Source of the DNA: an uncultured Massilia sp.
GTDB taxonomy: Bacteria; Pseudomonadota; Gammaproteobacteria; Burkholderiales; Burkholderiaceae_D
NCBI RefSeq assembly: GCF_913773735.1
Contig: NZ_CAJYEB010000022.1
Coordinates: 151,075-215,074 of the forward strand
Direction of reading: 5' to 3'
Length of the DNA: 64,000 nucleotides
Positions within the stretch are counted from its first letter, which is position 1. The number at the start of each line of letters is the position of its first letter. The notes under the pieces were generated by a model. It did not search any database and was not told where the DNA came from. It saw only the letters and a list, made by a program, of their open reading frames with translations. Shown in pieces: positions 8,900 through 18,937 of this stretch. Made by a program: the position numbers and the translations under genes.

Positions 8900-10288
8900 A
8901 TGTTCTGGCGCTTTCTCATCGCAATGTTCTGTGCCTCCAGCGTCGGCATGGCGGCGTTCGGCATCGCCATGCACGTGATCGAGGCCGCCCGCACCCGCGA
9001 CGCGCTCGAATCGCCCGCCTTCGTGACGCATGCGCGCGCCTCCTTCGTTGCCGCCGCGCCGCTGCTGCGCGCCGCGGCGCGCGACCCGGCCGCCTGCGCG
9101 TACGGGCTGCGCCTGCTGCTGGCCGACCTGCTGCCGCCCGGGACGCTGCCCAGCGACGGCGCCAATGCCCTGGCGCGGCTGCTGGCCGACGGACGCGCCG
9201 CCGTCACCTACGTCGACGCCGGGGGCGCCGCCTGCACCTATCCGCGCGGCGTTCCCGCCGTGGACGTCGCGCCGACGCCCGGCGGCGCGGTCCGCACGGA
9301 CACGGGCCGCAAGCGCGGCTACCGCGCCGCGCTCGACGCGGGCGGCGCGCGCCTGGCCTTGCGCCTGCGGCTGCACGGGCCGGTCGGCGCCATGGCCCAT
9401 TCGCCCAGCGCCACCTGGACCGTCGGTTTTTCCTTCATCGTCGTCCTGAACCTGCTGTGCGCGCTGACGCTGGTGCCGCTGCTGGTGCGGCGCATCCGCC
9501 GCGCCCAGCGCGCGGCGCGCGCCTGGACGCATGGCGACACCCGTACCCGCATCGTCGACGCCACGCCCGACGAATTCGGCGACCTCGCGCGCTCGTTCAA
9601 CCGCCTGGCCGACTCGTTCGAGGAAGTCATCCGCGTCAAGCAGGACCTGGCCGCGGCCGAGGAACGCAACCGCCTGGCGCGCGAACTGCACGACACGGCC
9701 AAGCAGCGCGCCTTCGCCCTCAGCCTGCAACTGACGGCGCTCAAGTCCGCCGCCGCGACGGCGCCCGGGCAGCGCGAGCACCTCGTCGCCACGTCGGTGC
9801 GGCTGGTGCGCCAGCTGCAGAGCGACCTGGCCGGCGTGATCCAGCGCCTGTCCGGCGCCACGCTGGCCGAGCGCGGCGTGCGCGCGGTGCTGGCCGAGGA
9901 AGTGCCGGCGCTGCTGGGCGGCGCCGGCATCGGCTGGACGCTCGACATCCCCGACGCGGTCGACGCCGCGCTGCGCGGCGCCCCCCACGTCACGCAGCAG
10001 GTGCTCCTGATCGCCATCGAAGCCGTCGCCAACGCGCGCGAGCACGCGCACGCACGCGCCCTGGCGGTGACGCTGTCGGCCAGCGGCGCCGGCTACCTGC
10101 TGGCCGTGCGCGACGACGGCCAGGGGTTCGACCCGCGCGCGGGCGCCGGCGTCGGCATGGGCCTGGTGAACATGCGCGCCCGCGCGCACGCGCTGCCGGG
10201 CGGCGCCTTCCACGTCGACAGCGGTCCCGGCGCCGGCACCCGCGTGAGCGTTGCCTTCCACCTCGAACCGGAGAAAGTCCCCGCCTGA
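8900..10288 (+). CDS. NarL-family sensor histidine kinase (HisKA_3)
   Basis: Membrane sensor kinase of 462 residues: TM1 at ~5-25, an Ala-rich periplasmic region, TM2 at ~173-196, HAMP at ~195-245, and HisKA_3 with the H-box RLARELHDTAKQ (His264). A C-terminal HATPase_c has the G-box DDGQGFDPR and the GMGLVNMRARA segment. The start at 8900 (MFWRFLIAMF) puts TM1 at the N-terminus; an in-frame ATG at 8795 would add 35 Arg/Pro-rich residues and is less likely. The stop overlaps the next gene's start by one base (TGATG), so it is the partner of that regulator. The ligand is unknown. Confidence 0.9.
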   Translation: MFWRFLIAMFCASSVGMAAFGIAMHVIEAARTRDALESPAFVTHARASFVAAAPLLRAAARDPAACAYGLRLLLADLLPPGTLPSDGANALARLLADGRAAVTYVDAGGAACTYPRGVPAVDVAPTPGGAVRTDTGRKRGYRAALDAGGARLALRLRLHGPVGAMAHSPSATWTVGFSFIVVLNLLCALTLVPLLVRRIRRAQRAARAWTHGDTRTRIVDATPDEFGDLARSFNRLADSFEEVIRVKQDLAAAEERNRLARELHDTAKQRAFALSLQLTALKSAAATAPGQREHLVATSVRLVRQLQSDLAGVIQRLSGATLAERGVRAVLAEEVPALLGGAGIGWTLDIPDAVDAALRGAPHVTQQVLLIAIEAVANAREHAHARALAVTLSASGAGYLLAVRDDGQGFDPRAGAGVGMGLVNMRARAHALPGGAFHVDSGPGAGTRVSVAFHLEPEKVPA

Positions 10289-10974
10289 TGTCCACCGTCC
10301 TTCCTTCGCGCCAGGCCGCCGCGGCGCCGTCCATCCTGCTCGTCGACGACCACGCCGTGGTGCGCGAGGGCCTGGCCAGCCTGCTGGCCATCTCCGGCCA
10401 GTACGGCGAGATCGTCCACGCCGCCGACGGCGACGGCGCGATCGCGGCGGCCGAGCGCGCGCGTCCCGACATCGTCGTCATCGACCTCCTGATGCCGGGC
10501 ATGCCGACGGCGGGCGCGATCCGCATCCTGCGCGCGCTGCTGCCCGCGGCGCAGATCGTCGTGCTGACGTCGAGCCAGGACCGCAAGGCCGCCTTCGCCG
10601 CGCTGGAGGCGGGCGCCCAGTCCTTCCTGCTCAAGTCGATGGGCGGCGACGAGATCCTCGACGCGCTCGCGCGCATCGCCGCCGGCACGCCGGTGATCCA
10701 TCCGTCGGTCACCGCCGGCATGGTCGACATGCTGCGCACGCGCGGCGCGCGCCAGGACCCGTTCCACGCACTCACCCCGCGCGAACTGGACGTGCTGGCC
10801 GAACTGGCCAAGGGCGCCAGCAACCTGCGCATCGCGGCCTCGCTCGACATCACCGAGCGCACCGTCAAGGCCCACGTCAGCAGCGTGCTGGCCAAGCTCG
10901 GCCTGCACGACCGCACCGAGGCCGTTGCCTTCGCCTGGCGCCACGGCCTGGTGACGGCAGCCGACACCGACTGA
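10288..10974 (+). CDS. NarL/FixJ-family response regulator
   Basis: 228 residues. The receiver domain has the acidic pair D20/D21 and phospho-acceptor D66 (VVIDLLMPGM). The C-terminal LuxR-type helix-turn-helix (about residues 160-222) has the LTPRELDVLAELAKGASN entry and the TERTVKAHVSSVLAKLGL recognition region. Start chosen at the TGATG junction with the kinase; upstream in-frame Met codons fall inside the kinase gene. Probable targets include the outer-membrane protein gene immediately downstream, which is preceded by a palindrome at 11002-11017; that link is inference. Confidence 0.92.
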   Translation: MSTVLPSRQAAAAPSILLVDDHAVVREGLASLLAISGQYGEIVHAADGDGAIAAAERARPDIVVIDLLMPGMPTAGAIRILRALLPAAQIVVLTSSQDRKAAFAALEAGAQSFLLKSMGGDEILDALARIAAGTPVIHPSVTAGMVDMLRTRGARQDPFHALTPRELDVLAELAKGASNLRIAASLDITERTVKAHVSSVLAKLGLHDRTEAVAFAWRHGLVTAADTD

Positions 10975-10990
10975 CGCATCGGCCGCGCGG

Positions 10991-11023
10991 CCGACCGGAT
11001 ATTGTACTTTCGTACAAGGTCGG
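10991..11023. promoter_or_regulatory. Nested palindrome upstream of outer-membrane protein gene
   Basis: TTGTAC-TTTC-GTACAA (11002-11017) is a perfect 6+6 inverted repeat. It sits inside an outer CCGACC / GGTCGG pair (10991-10996 and 11018-11023), with a 5-base asymmetric bulge on one side. It lies 17 bases after the response regulator stop and about 90 bases before the next start. It could be an operator or an RNA hairpin; no T-run follows, so it is not a clear terminator. Confidence 0.4.
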
Positions 11024-11111
11024 TCCCAATCGTGCGCATTAGCATAAATGCATCTATTCCGCATGGATCCCGACGCATGCGGTGGATCGACATCGACTAA
11101 AGGCCAACACC

Positions 11112-11954
11112 ATGACACGCACGACTTCCGCCACTTCCTTCTTCCGCACCCTCCCGCTGGCCGCTTGCGCGACCCTGTCGCTGCTGGGCGCCAGCAATGC
11201 CGCCTTTGCCCAGGCCGCGCCGGCGCTGGACCGCTTCAGCATCGCCGCCGGCGGCTTCTACGTCGAACCCAAGGTCAAGGTGGACGCCGAGACGCAGTAC
11301 GGCAACGTGCGCACGCCCGAAGGCGAGGCCGACCACACCACGCTGCCGCGCGTGAAGGCCGAGATGCTGATCGGCGATTCGCACGGCCTGTCGCTGGACT
11401 ACTTCCGCTACCACAAATCGTATTCGCCGGAGTACGCCGGCAGCGCCGTCGTCGACGGCCAGACCGTCACCGGCAGCGCCAGCGGCAGCGCCAAACTGGA
11501 ACTGGACCTGGCCAAGCTGGCCTACAAGTTCTGGATGGGCCGCGGCAACGATGTCTTCGGCGTCGGACTGGGCGCGGCCTACTACCGCGCCGCCTACGAC
11601 GGCCGTGGCACCGCCACCGCGACCACGAGCGCCGGGGTGTCCGAGACCGTCGACTTCAGCGGCCACGACAGCGAGAGCGCGTTCGCGCCGCTGGTCGAGC
11701 TGGCGTGGCGCCACCAGTTCTCGCCGCAGCTGCGCATGGTGGCCGAGGCCTCGGGCATCAAGAAGAACGGCGGCCGCATCAACGGCCACATCTACGGCGG
11801 CTCGCTCGGCCTGGAATGGTATCCGGTGCAGAACGTCGGCCTGATGGTCGACTACGGCACCCAGAAGATCTCCCTGAACCGCGACGCCGAGCGCGACGCC
11901 AGCCTGGACGTGCGCCTGACCGGGCCGTCGGCCTACCTGAAAGTGCGGTTCTGA
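11112..11954 (+). CDS. Outer-membrane beta-barrel protein, function unknown
   Basis: 280 residues with a classical signal peptide (Met-Thr-Arg..., hydrophobic core, cleavage after about AAFAQA at residue ~34). It continues as alternating short strands rich in Gly, Tyr and Asp and ends in LKVRF, the C-terminal aromatic signature recognised by the BAM complex. Size suggests an 8-12 strand barrel, of the OmpW/porin-like or autotransporter-free type. The ATG at 11112 is preferred over the GTG at 11082 because it places the signal peptide properly. It follows the NarL-type pair and may be under its control. No residue pattern tells me a substrate. Confidence 0.75.
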   Translation: MTRTTSATSFFRTLPLAACATLSLLGASNAAFAQAAPALDRFSIAAGGFYVEPKVKVDAETQYGNVRTPEGEADHTTLPRVKAEMLIGDSHGLSLDYFRYHKSYSPEYAGSAVVDGQTVTGSASGSAKLELDLAKLAYKFWMGRGNDVFGVGLGAAYYRAAYDGRGTATATTSAGVSETVDFSGHDSESAFAPLVELAWRHQFSPQLRMVAEASGIKKNGGRINGHIYGGSLGLEWYPVQNVGLMVDYGTQKISLNRDAERDASLDVRLTGPSAYLKVRF

Positions 11955-12072
11955 CGCCGGCCTGCCCACCGCCGCGCGGTCCTTTCCGGTGCGGGAGGCC
12001 GCCGGCACTTGCGCGTGCGTGCATCCGTACGCACAATAGGGCGACGGGCTTGGCCCGGTTCACGTCCTGTCC

Positions 12073-14491
<2,419 letters not shown>

Positions 14492-14507
14492 ACATCCGAC
14501 AAGACCA

Positions 14508-15671
14508 ATGAGCGAATCCCTGATTTCCCGTACCCGCGCCGCCTTCGTCGCGCAGTTCGGCGCCGAACCCGCGCTGACCGTGCAGGCGCCGGGCCGGGTC
14601 AACCTGATCGGCGAGCACACCGACTACAACGACGGCCTGGTGCTGCCCTGCGCGATCGACTATCGCACCGTGATCGCCGCGCGCGCGCGCGACGACCGCA
14701 TCGTGCGCGTGCTCGCCGCCGACTACGACGGCGCCATCGACGAATACGCGCTGGACCAGCCGATCGAGCGCCGCGACGACGCCATGTGGGCCAACTACGT
14801 GCGCGGCGTCGTGCGCGAGCTGCTGCGCCGCGGCCTGCCGCTGCAGGGCATGGACATGGCCATCTCCGGCGACGTGCCGCAGGGCGCCGGCCTGTCCTCG
14901 TCGGCCTCGCTGACCGTGGCCGTGGGCCGCCTGTTCGCCACCCTGCCGGGCCTGGAGGGCCTGTCGCCGATCGACATCGCCCTGGTGGCCCAGCATGCCG
15001 AGAACGACTTCGTCGGCACCCAGTGCGGCAACATGGACCAGATCATCTCGGCGTCCGGCGTCGAAGGCCACGCGCTGCTGATCGACTGCCGGTCGCTGGA
15101 GACGCGCCCGGTGGCCGTGCCCGACGACGCCGCCATCATGATCCTGCACTCGCACGTCAAGCGCGGCCTGGTCGACAGCGAGTACAACACGCGCCGCCAG
15201 CAATGCGAGGCGGCCGCGCGCCACCTGGGCGTGCCCGCGCTGCGCGACGCCGACATGGCGCTGCTGGCCTCGCGCGGCGCCGGCCTGGACCCGGTGACGT
15301 TCCGGCGCGCGCGCCACGTGATCACGGAGAACGCGCGCGTGCTGGCGGCGGCGGAGGCGCTCGCCGCCGGCGACCTGGCGCGCATGGGCAAGCTGATGGC
15401 GGCGTCGCATGTGTCGATGCGCGACGACTTCGAGATCACCGTGCCGCCGATCGACCGCCTGGTCGAGATCGTGGGCGGCGTGATCGGCGAGGCCGGCGGC
15501 GTGCGCATGACGGGCGGCGGGTTCGGCGGCTGCGTGGTGGCCGTGGTGCCGCAGGGCCTGGTGGAGGACGTGCGCGCCGCCGTGCTGCGCGACTACCGGG
15601 CGCCGGGCGGCGAGCAATCGACCATCTATGTGTGCAAGGCGGCGGCGGGGGCCGGCGTCGTCGACCGCTGA
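14508..15671 (+). CDS. galK: Galactokinase
   Basis: Phosphorylates galactose to galactose-1-phosphate with ATP; GHMP kinase family, 387 residues. Signature [19 protein letters not shown] near residue 30 (galactokinase motif), the ATP-binding loop [12 protein letters not shown] near 125-137, and the C-terminal [12 protein letters not shown] motif near 340. Translated from the ATG at 14508, 16 bases after galT, so galTK works as one unit. The 94-base gap to the convergent gene is filled by a dispersed palindromic repeat, which may double as a terminator. Confidence 0.97.
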   Translation: MSESLISRTRAAFVAQFGAEPALTVQAPGRVNLIGEHTDYNDGLVLPCAIDYRTVIAARARDDRIVRVLAADYDGAIDEYALDQPIERRDDAMWANYVRGVVRELLRRGLPLQGMDMAISGDVPQGAGLSSSASLTVAVGRLFATLPGLEGLSPIDIALVAQHAENDFVGTQCGNMDQIISASGVEGHALLIDCRSLETRPVAVPDDAAIMILHSHVKRGLVDSEYNTRRQQCEAAARHLGVPALRDADMALLASRGAGLDPVTFRRARHVITENARVLAAAEALAAGDLARMGKLMAASHVSMRDDFEITVPPIDRLVEIVGGVIGEAGGVRMTGGGFGGCVVAVVPQGLVEDVRAAVLRDYRAPGGEQSTIYVCKAAAGAGVVDR

Positions 15672-15679
15672 TACAGGCG

Positions 15680-15761
15680 CGTCGCCCCGGCGCAGGCCGG
15701 GGCCGAATTTCGCCGCGTAGCCGGGCGTCGGGATTGGACCCAGGCCTGCGCCGGGGTGGCG
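15680..15761. repeat. Dispersed palindromic repeat, family 1, copy a
   Basis: Two inverted ~25-base arms (left 15680-15704, right 15736-15761) around a ~31-base spacer. Arm core is CCCCGGCGCAGGCCGGGG. It fills the gap between the convergent stops of galK and the HTH-ATPase gene. The same layout recurs at 23536, 31344, 56915 and 61645. Could fold into a long hairpin and terminate both genes. Confidence 0.8.
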
Positions 15762-15764
15762 GGT

Positions 15765-16757
15765 TCAGTTGATCCGGTACGCACGCCCCAGCCTGGCCAC
15801 GCTGGCCGCGCACGGCACCGGCCGCGCGCCCGGCATGCCGGGCAGGTGGAAGGTCGTGCGCGGCAGGGCGTCCAGGCGCGCGCCGAGCGGCTGGCCCTGC
15901 GGGCCGGGCAGCTGTTCCGACGCGATCATCCAGACCACCGGCACGTCCAGCGTGGCCGGCAGCACCGTATCGATCATCACCATCAGGTTCCAGTCGGCGC
16001 ACTGGGCGTCGTCGATCGCCAGCAGCAGCGGCTGGCGCCGCGCGCGCTGCCGCACCAGGGCGCACAGGGCGGCCGCATTCAAGGCCTGGGTCGCCGGCAG
16101 CGGCCACGCCTGCGGCCCGTCCAGCATGCCCAGGCAGGCGTCGACGTGCTCGGCGCACAGGCCGAGCGCGCGGCAGCGGCTGCGCACCATGTCGTCGACG
16201 TCGCCGCCGTCGTCCGGACCGATGTAGAGCAGGGCGCGCACCAGCCGGGCCAGCGGGGCGCCGGCGCGCGCGTCGAGGTCGGCGGCGTGCTGGCCCAGGC
16301 CCAGGTTGATGGCCGAGAAGCCGCGCCGGCGCGCATCCTCGGCGCACTCGACCAGCATCGCCGACTTGTCCGAACCTGGCGCGCCGCGCACGTCGACCAG
16401 CCGTCCGGCGCCGGTCGCCAGCACGCCGTCGTACAGTGCCGCGCACTGCAGGCGCTCCACGCCGAAGGCCTTGCCGGTCAGCGCGGGCGCGGCGCCGGCG
16501 GGGGGCGCGATCAGGGCCTCGACGCCGACCCCGTAGAACGCCGCCAGGTGGCGCACGGTGCGAAAGCGTACCGGCCGTCCCGACTCGGCGCGCTTGAGCG
16601 CGGCCCGGGTCAGGCACTGGCGGCGGCCGAGGAAGCGTTCGGAGACGGCCTCGTCGCCCTCGGCGGGCCGCTGGCGCAGCAGGTTCAGGCGGTTGACGTC
16701 GAGCGTGACGCGGACGTCGGCGGGCGGCATGATCGAAGCGGGGCGGGACGTAGGCAT
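15765..16757 (-). CDS. HTH-AAA regulator with degenerate P-loop
   Basis: 330 residues from the ATG at 16757. The N-terminal part (about 15-75) resembles an XRE-type helix-turn-helix (RFLGRRQCLTRAALKRAESG, then FRTVRHLAAFYGV). An AAA/STAND-like NTPase region follows: the P-loop position reads GAPGSDKSA, with Asp where the last Gly of GxxGxGK should be, and a Walker-B-like LLLAIDDAQ lies near 245. Relatives of this type that I recall continue into TPR repeats over 800 or more residues; this one stops after the ATPase part. It faces the sigma-54 activator across a shared 195-base promoter region, suggesting a joint role. Its ATPase activity is doubtful. Confidence 0.6.
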   Translation of the reverse strand: MPTSRPASIMPPADVRVTLDVNRLNLLRQRPAEGDEAVSERFLGRRQCLTRAALKRAESGRPVRFRTVRHLAAFYGVGVEALIAPPAGAAPALTGKAFGVERLQCAALYDGVLATGAGRLVDVRGAPGSDKSAMLVECAEDARRRGFSAINLGLGQHAADLDARAGAPLARLVRALLYIGPDDGGDVDDMVRSRCRALGLCAEHVDACLGMLDGPQAWPLPATQALNAAALCALVRQRARRQPLLLAIDDAQCADWNLMVMIDTVLPATLDVPVVWMIASEQLPGPQGQPLGARLDALPRTTFHLPGMPGARPVPCAASVARLGRAYRIN

Positions 16758-16874
16758 GTCGTGGTTCGCTTGTTGGGTTGGCCGCGGGGTTGCGGCGGCA
16801 ACATGGGTATTGCAAGCGCCATGCCATACGGTTTTGGTCACGTTTCAGTTGGTTTTACCGGAAAATGCCGTCTT

Positions 16875-16931
16875 TTTTACACCCCGACTGACATTGCCGC
16901 GTGTAAAATTGCCATGTTTTTTACATGTAAA
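16875..16931. promoter_or_regulatory. Iterated TTTACA/TGTAAA sites in divergent promoter
   Basis: Four half-sites: TTTACA at 16876, TGTAAA at 16902 (inverted, 20 bases between) and a perfect 12-base palindrome TTTACATGTAAA at 16920-16931, ending 21 bases before the sigma-54 activator ATG. The outer pair extends to TTTTACAC / GTGTAAAA. It is AT-rich in an otherwise GC-rich region and lies between two divergent regulators, so it is most likely an operator for one of them or for another repressor. Confidence 0.5.
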
Positions 16932-16952
16932 GCATGCGCGGGGCGACGAACC

Positions 16953-18509
16953 ATGAACGACTTTGACGACTTCACGCTGACCTCGCCCTTGTCCGCGCCC
17001 GGCGGCGCCGACCGTCCGCTGCTGGCGCTGACGATCGTCTGGCATCCGGACGCGGGCCGCATCGGCGAGCAGTACGTGGGCGACGCCGGCATGCTCGAAC
17101 TGAACCGCTACGCCCCGCAGTTCAGCCGTCCCGGCCACGACGGCCTGCCGCTGGGCCATGGCGGCATCTCGCGCGAGCCGCTGCGCTTCGCGCGCAACCG
17201 CGCCGACGAAGTGACGCTGCAACTGCCGGCCAGCCGCATGACGGTGGAGCTGAACGGCTGCCCCGCCGAAGGCCTGTTGCGCTTCGACGCCGCCGCCGTG
17301 GCGGCGGGCCAGATCCTGACGCTGGGCCGCGCCGTGGTTCTGTGCCTGCACTGGATGACCTGCCTGCCCAAGCACAACCCGGTGCCGGGCCTGGCGGGCG
17401 TGGGCAGCGCCGCGATCGGCCTGCGCGACCAGGTGCGCATGGTGGCGCCGACCGACCTCACCGTGCTGCTCCTGGGCGAGACCGGCACCGGCAAGGAAAT
17501 CGCCGCGCGCGGCATCCACGCGCTGGGCGCGCGCCGCGCCGAGAAGCTGGTGACGGTGAACATGGCCGCCCTGAACGAATCGCTGGCCGCCGCCGACCTG
17601 TTCGGCGCCGCCAAGGGCGCCTACACCGGCGCCCAGGCCGACCGCAAGGGCCTGTTCGCGGAAGCCGACGGTGCGACGCTGTTCCTCGACGAGATCGGCA
17701 ACGCGCCGGCCAGCGTCCAGCCGATGCTGCTGCGCGTGCTGGAGGGCGGCGACTACCGTCCGCTGGGCGCGGCCCAGGAACGCCGCACGACGGCGCGCCT
17801 GGTCGCCGCCACCGACCAGAACCTCGACAGCGCCGCCTTCAACCAGGCGCTGCTGCGCCGCCTGGAAGGCTTCACGATCCAGCTGCCGCCGCTGCGCGCC
17901 CGGCGCGAGGACATCGGCGTACTGATCGTCCACCTGCTGGCCGCGCAGGGTCCGCTGCCGCCGCTGCCGGCAAGCCTGGTGACGGAAATCGCCTGCTACG
18001 ACTGGCCCGGCAATATCCGCCAGCTGGCGCACACCCTCAAGCGTGTGGCGCTGCTGGTGGCCAACGGCGGGGTGCCGCACCTGGAGCAACTGGTGCGCAT
18101 GGGCGCCATGGCCGTGCCGAGCGCGGCGCGGGTGACGGTGGCCGAGCAGGCCACGGCCGCCGTTGCCCCGGTGGTTGCCCCGGCCGTCGCGCCGGTGGCG
18201 GCCGACGTCGCGTCGCCGGCGCCAAAGCGCAAGCCGTCCGCGTTGACGGACGACGACGTGCTGGCGGCGATGGTGGACAACGAGTGGAACGTGCAGGCGG
18301 CGGCGCGCGCGCTGGGGATTTCGCGGCCGAGCATGTACAAGCTGCTCGACGCGCATGGGCAGATCCGCTGGGCGGAGAAGATTCCGCCGCAAGAGATCGC
18401 GCACGCCATGTGCGCGTCCGGCGAGGACGTGGCGCGCGCGGCGGCGGCGCTCAAGACGCCGTCGGAGTCGTTGCGTCGGGAAGTCCGGCGCTTGCGGGAG
18501 ATCGCCTAG
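16953..18509 (+). CDS. FHA-like/sigma-54-dependent transcriptional activator
   Basis: 518 residues. The N-terminal beta-rich region (~22-135), including GGISREPLRF, resembles a diverged forkhead-associated (phosphothreonine-reading) domain. The central AAA+ enhancer-binding domain (~145-385) has Walker A GETGTGKE (175-182), the sigma-54 contact loop GAYTGA (222-227) and Walker B ATLFLDEIGN (~241-250). An Ala/Val/Pro linker leads to a Fis-type HTH (WNVQAAARALGISRPSMYKL, ~447-466), and a second HTH-like stretch occupies the last 35 residues. An FHA domain in place of a receiver suggests control by Ser/Thr phosphorylation; the kinase at 18938-21124 is the natural candidate. The stop overlaps the convergent neighbour's stop by 4 bases. 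Confidence 0.88.
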   Translation: MNDFDDFTLTSPLSAPGGADRPLLALTIVWHPDAGRIGEQYVGDAGMLELNRYAPQFSRPGHDGLPLGHGGISREPLRFARNRADEVTLQLPASRMTVELNGCPAEGLLRFDAAAVAAGQILTLGRAVVLCLHWMTCLPKHNPVPGLAGVGSAAIGLRDQVRMVAPTDLTVLLLGETGTGKEIAARGIHALGARRAEKLVTVNMAALNESLAAADLFGAAKGAYTGAQADRKGLFAEADGATLFLDEIGNAPASVQPMLLRVLEGGDYRPLGAAQERRTTARLVAATDQNLDSAAFNQALLRRLEGFTIQLPPLRARREDIGVLIVHLLAAQGPLPPLPASLVTEIACYDWPGNIRQLAHTLKRVALLVANGGVPHLEQLVRMGAMAVPSAARVTVAEQATAAVAPVVAPAVAPVAADVASPAPKRKPSALTDDDVLAAMVDNEWNVQAAARALGISRPSMYKLLDAHGQIRWAEKIPPQEIAHAMCASGEDVARAAAALKTPSESLRREVRRLREIA

Positions 18510-18877
18510 TCGCCCTTGGAGCCGACATCGACCTCCGGATCCGGAACGTAATAGAACGACGTCGTCGCGTCGACGTTGCGCGCGGAGAAGGCGATCGAGA
18601 ATCCCCACAGCCCCATTTGCTGGGCGACCGTCAAGGTACGATGCTCTTTCAGGTTGATGTGGTTTCCTTCGACGAATGCACTGGAGGACAGGCCTTCCTG
18701 CATCTGGCCGCACAGCAGCACGCCTTCGGCAAGGTGGCCAGGACCGTCGAACGTCAGGTTGATCTTGTCGCCGGGAAGCACGTTGCAGCACTTTTCGGTG
18801 CCTTTATCATCGAACTCCCACGAGGCCAGTTCGCGGCCTTGAGAAAACGTGATTTTCAGTTCATGAGTGACGGACAT
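18506..18877 (-). CDS. Small beta-rich protein of unknown function next to Ser/Thr kinase
   Basis: 123 residues, no signal peptide or membrane segment, pattern of short beta strands (HELKITFSQG..., NLTFDGPGHLAEGVLLCGQ, RTLTVAQQMGLWGFSIAF) and an acidic C-terminus with FYYVPDPEVDVGSKGD. The terminal Asp-Pro-Glu motif recalls the small DP-EP family as I remember it, but I cannot verify that. Encoded 60 bases downstream of the kinase on the same strand, so probably co-transcribed; it could be a substrate or partner of the kinase. Base composition is less GC-biased than its neighbours. Function not assigned. Confidence 0.7.
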   Translation of the reverse strand: MSVTHELKITFSQGRELASWEFDDKGTEKCCNVLPGDKINLTFDGPGHLAEGVLLCGQMQEGLSSSAFVEGNHINLKEHRTLTVAQQMGLWGFSIAFSARNVDATTSFYYVPDPEVDVGSKGD

Positions 18878-18937
18878 TTTCTAATTTCTCCCTGTTTTGG
18901 CACGGCGGTTGAGCGGAAAATCCGCAGTTGAAATCCA

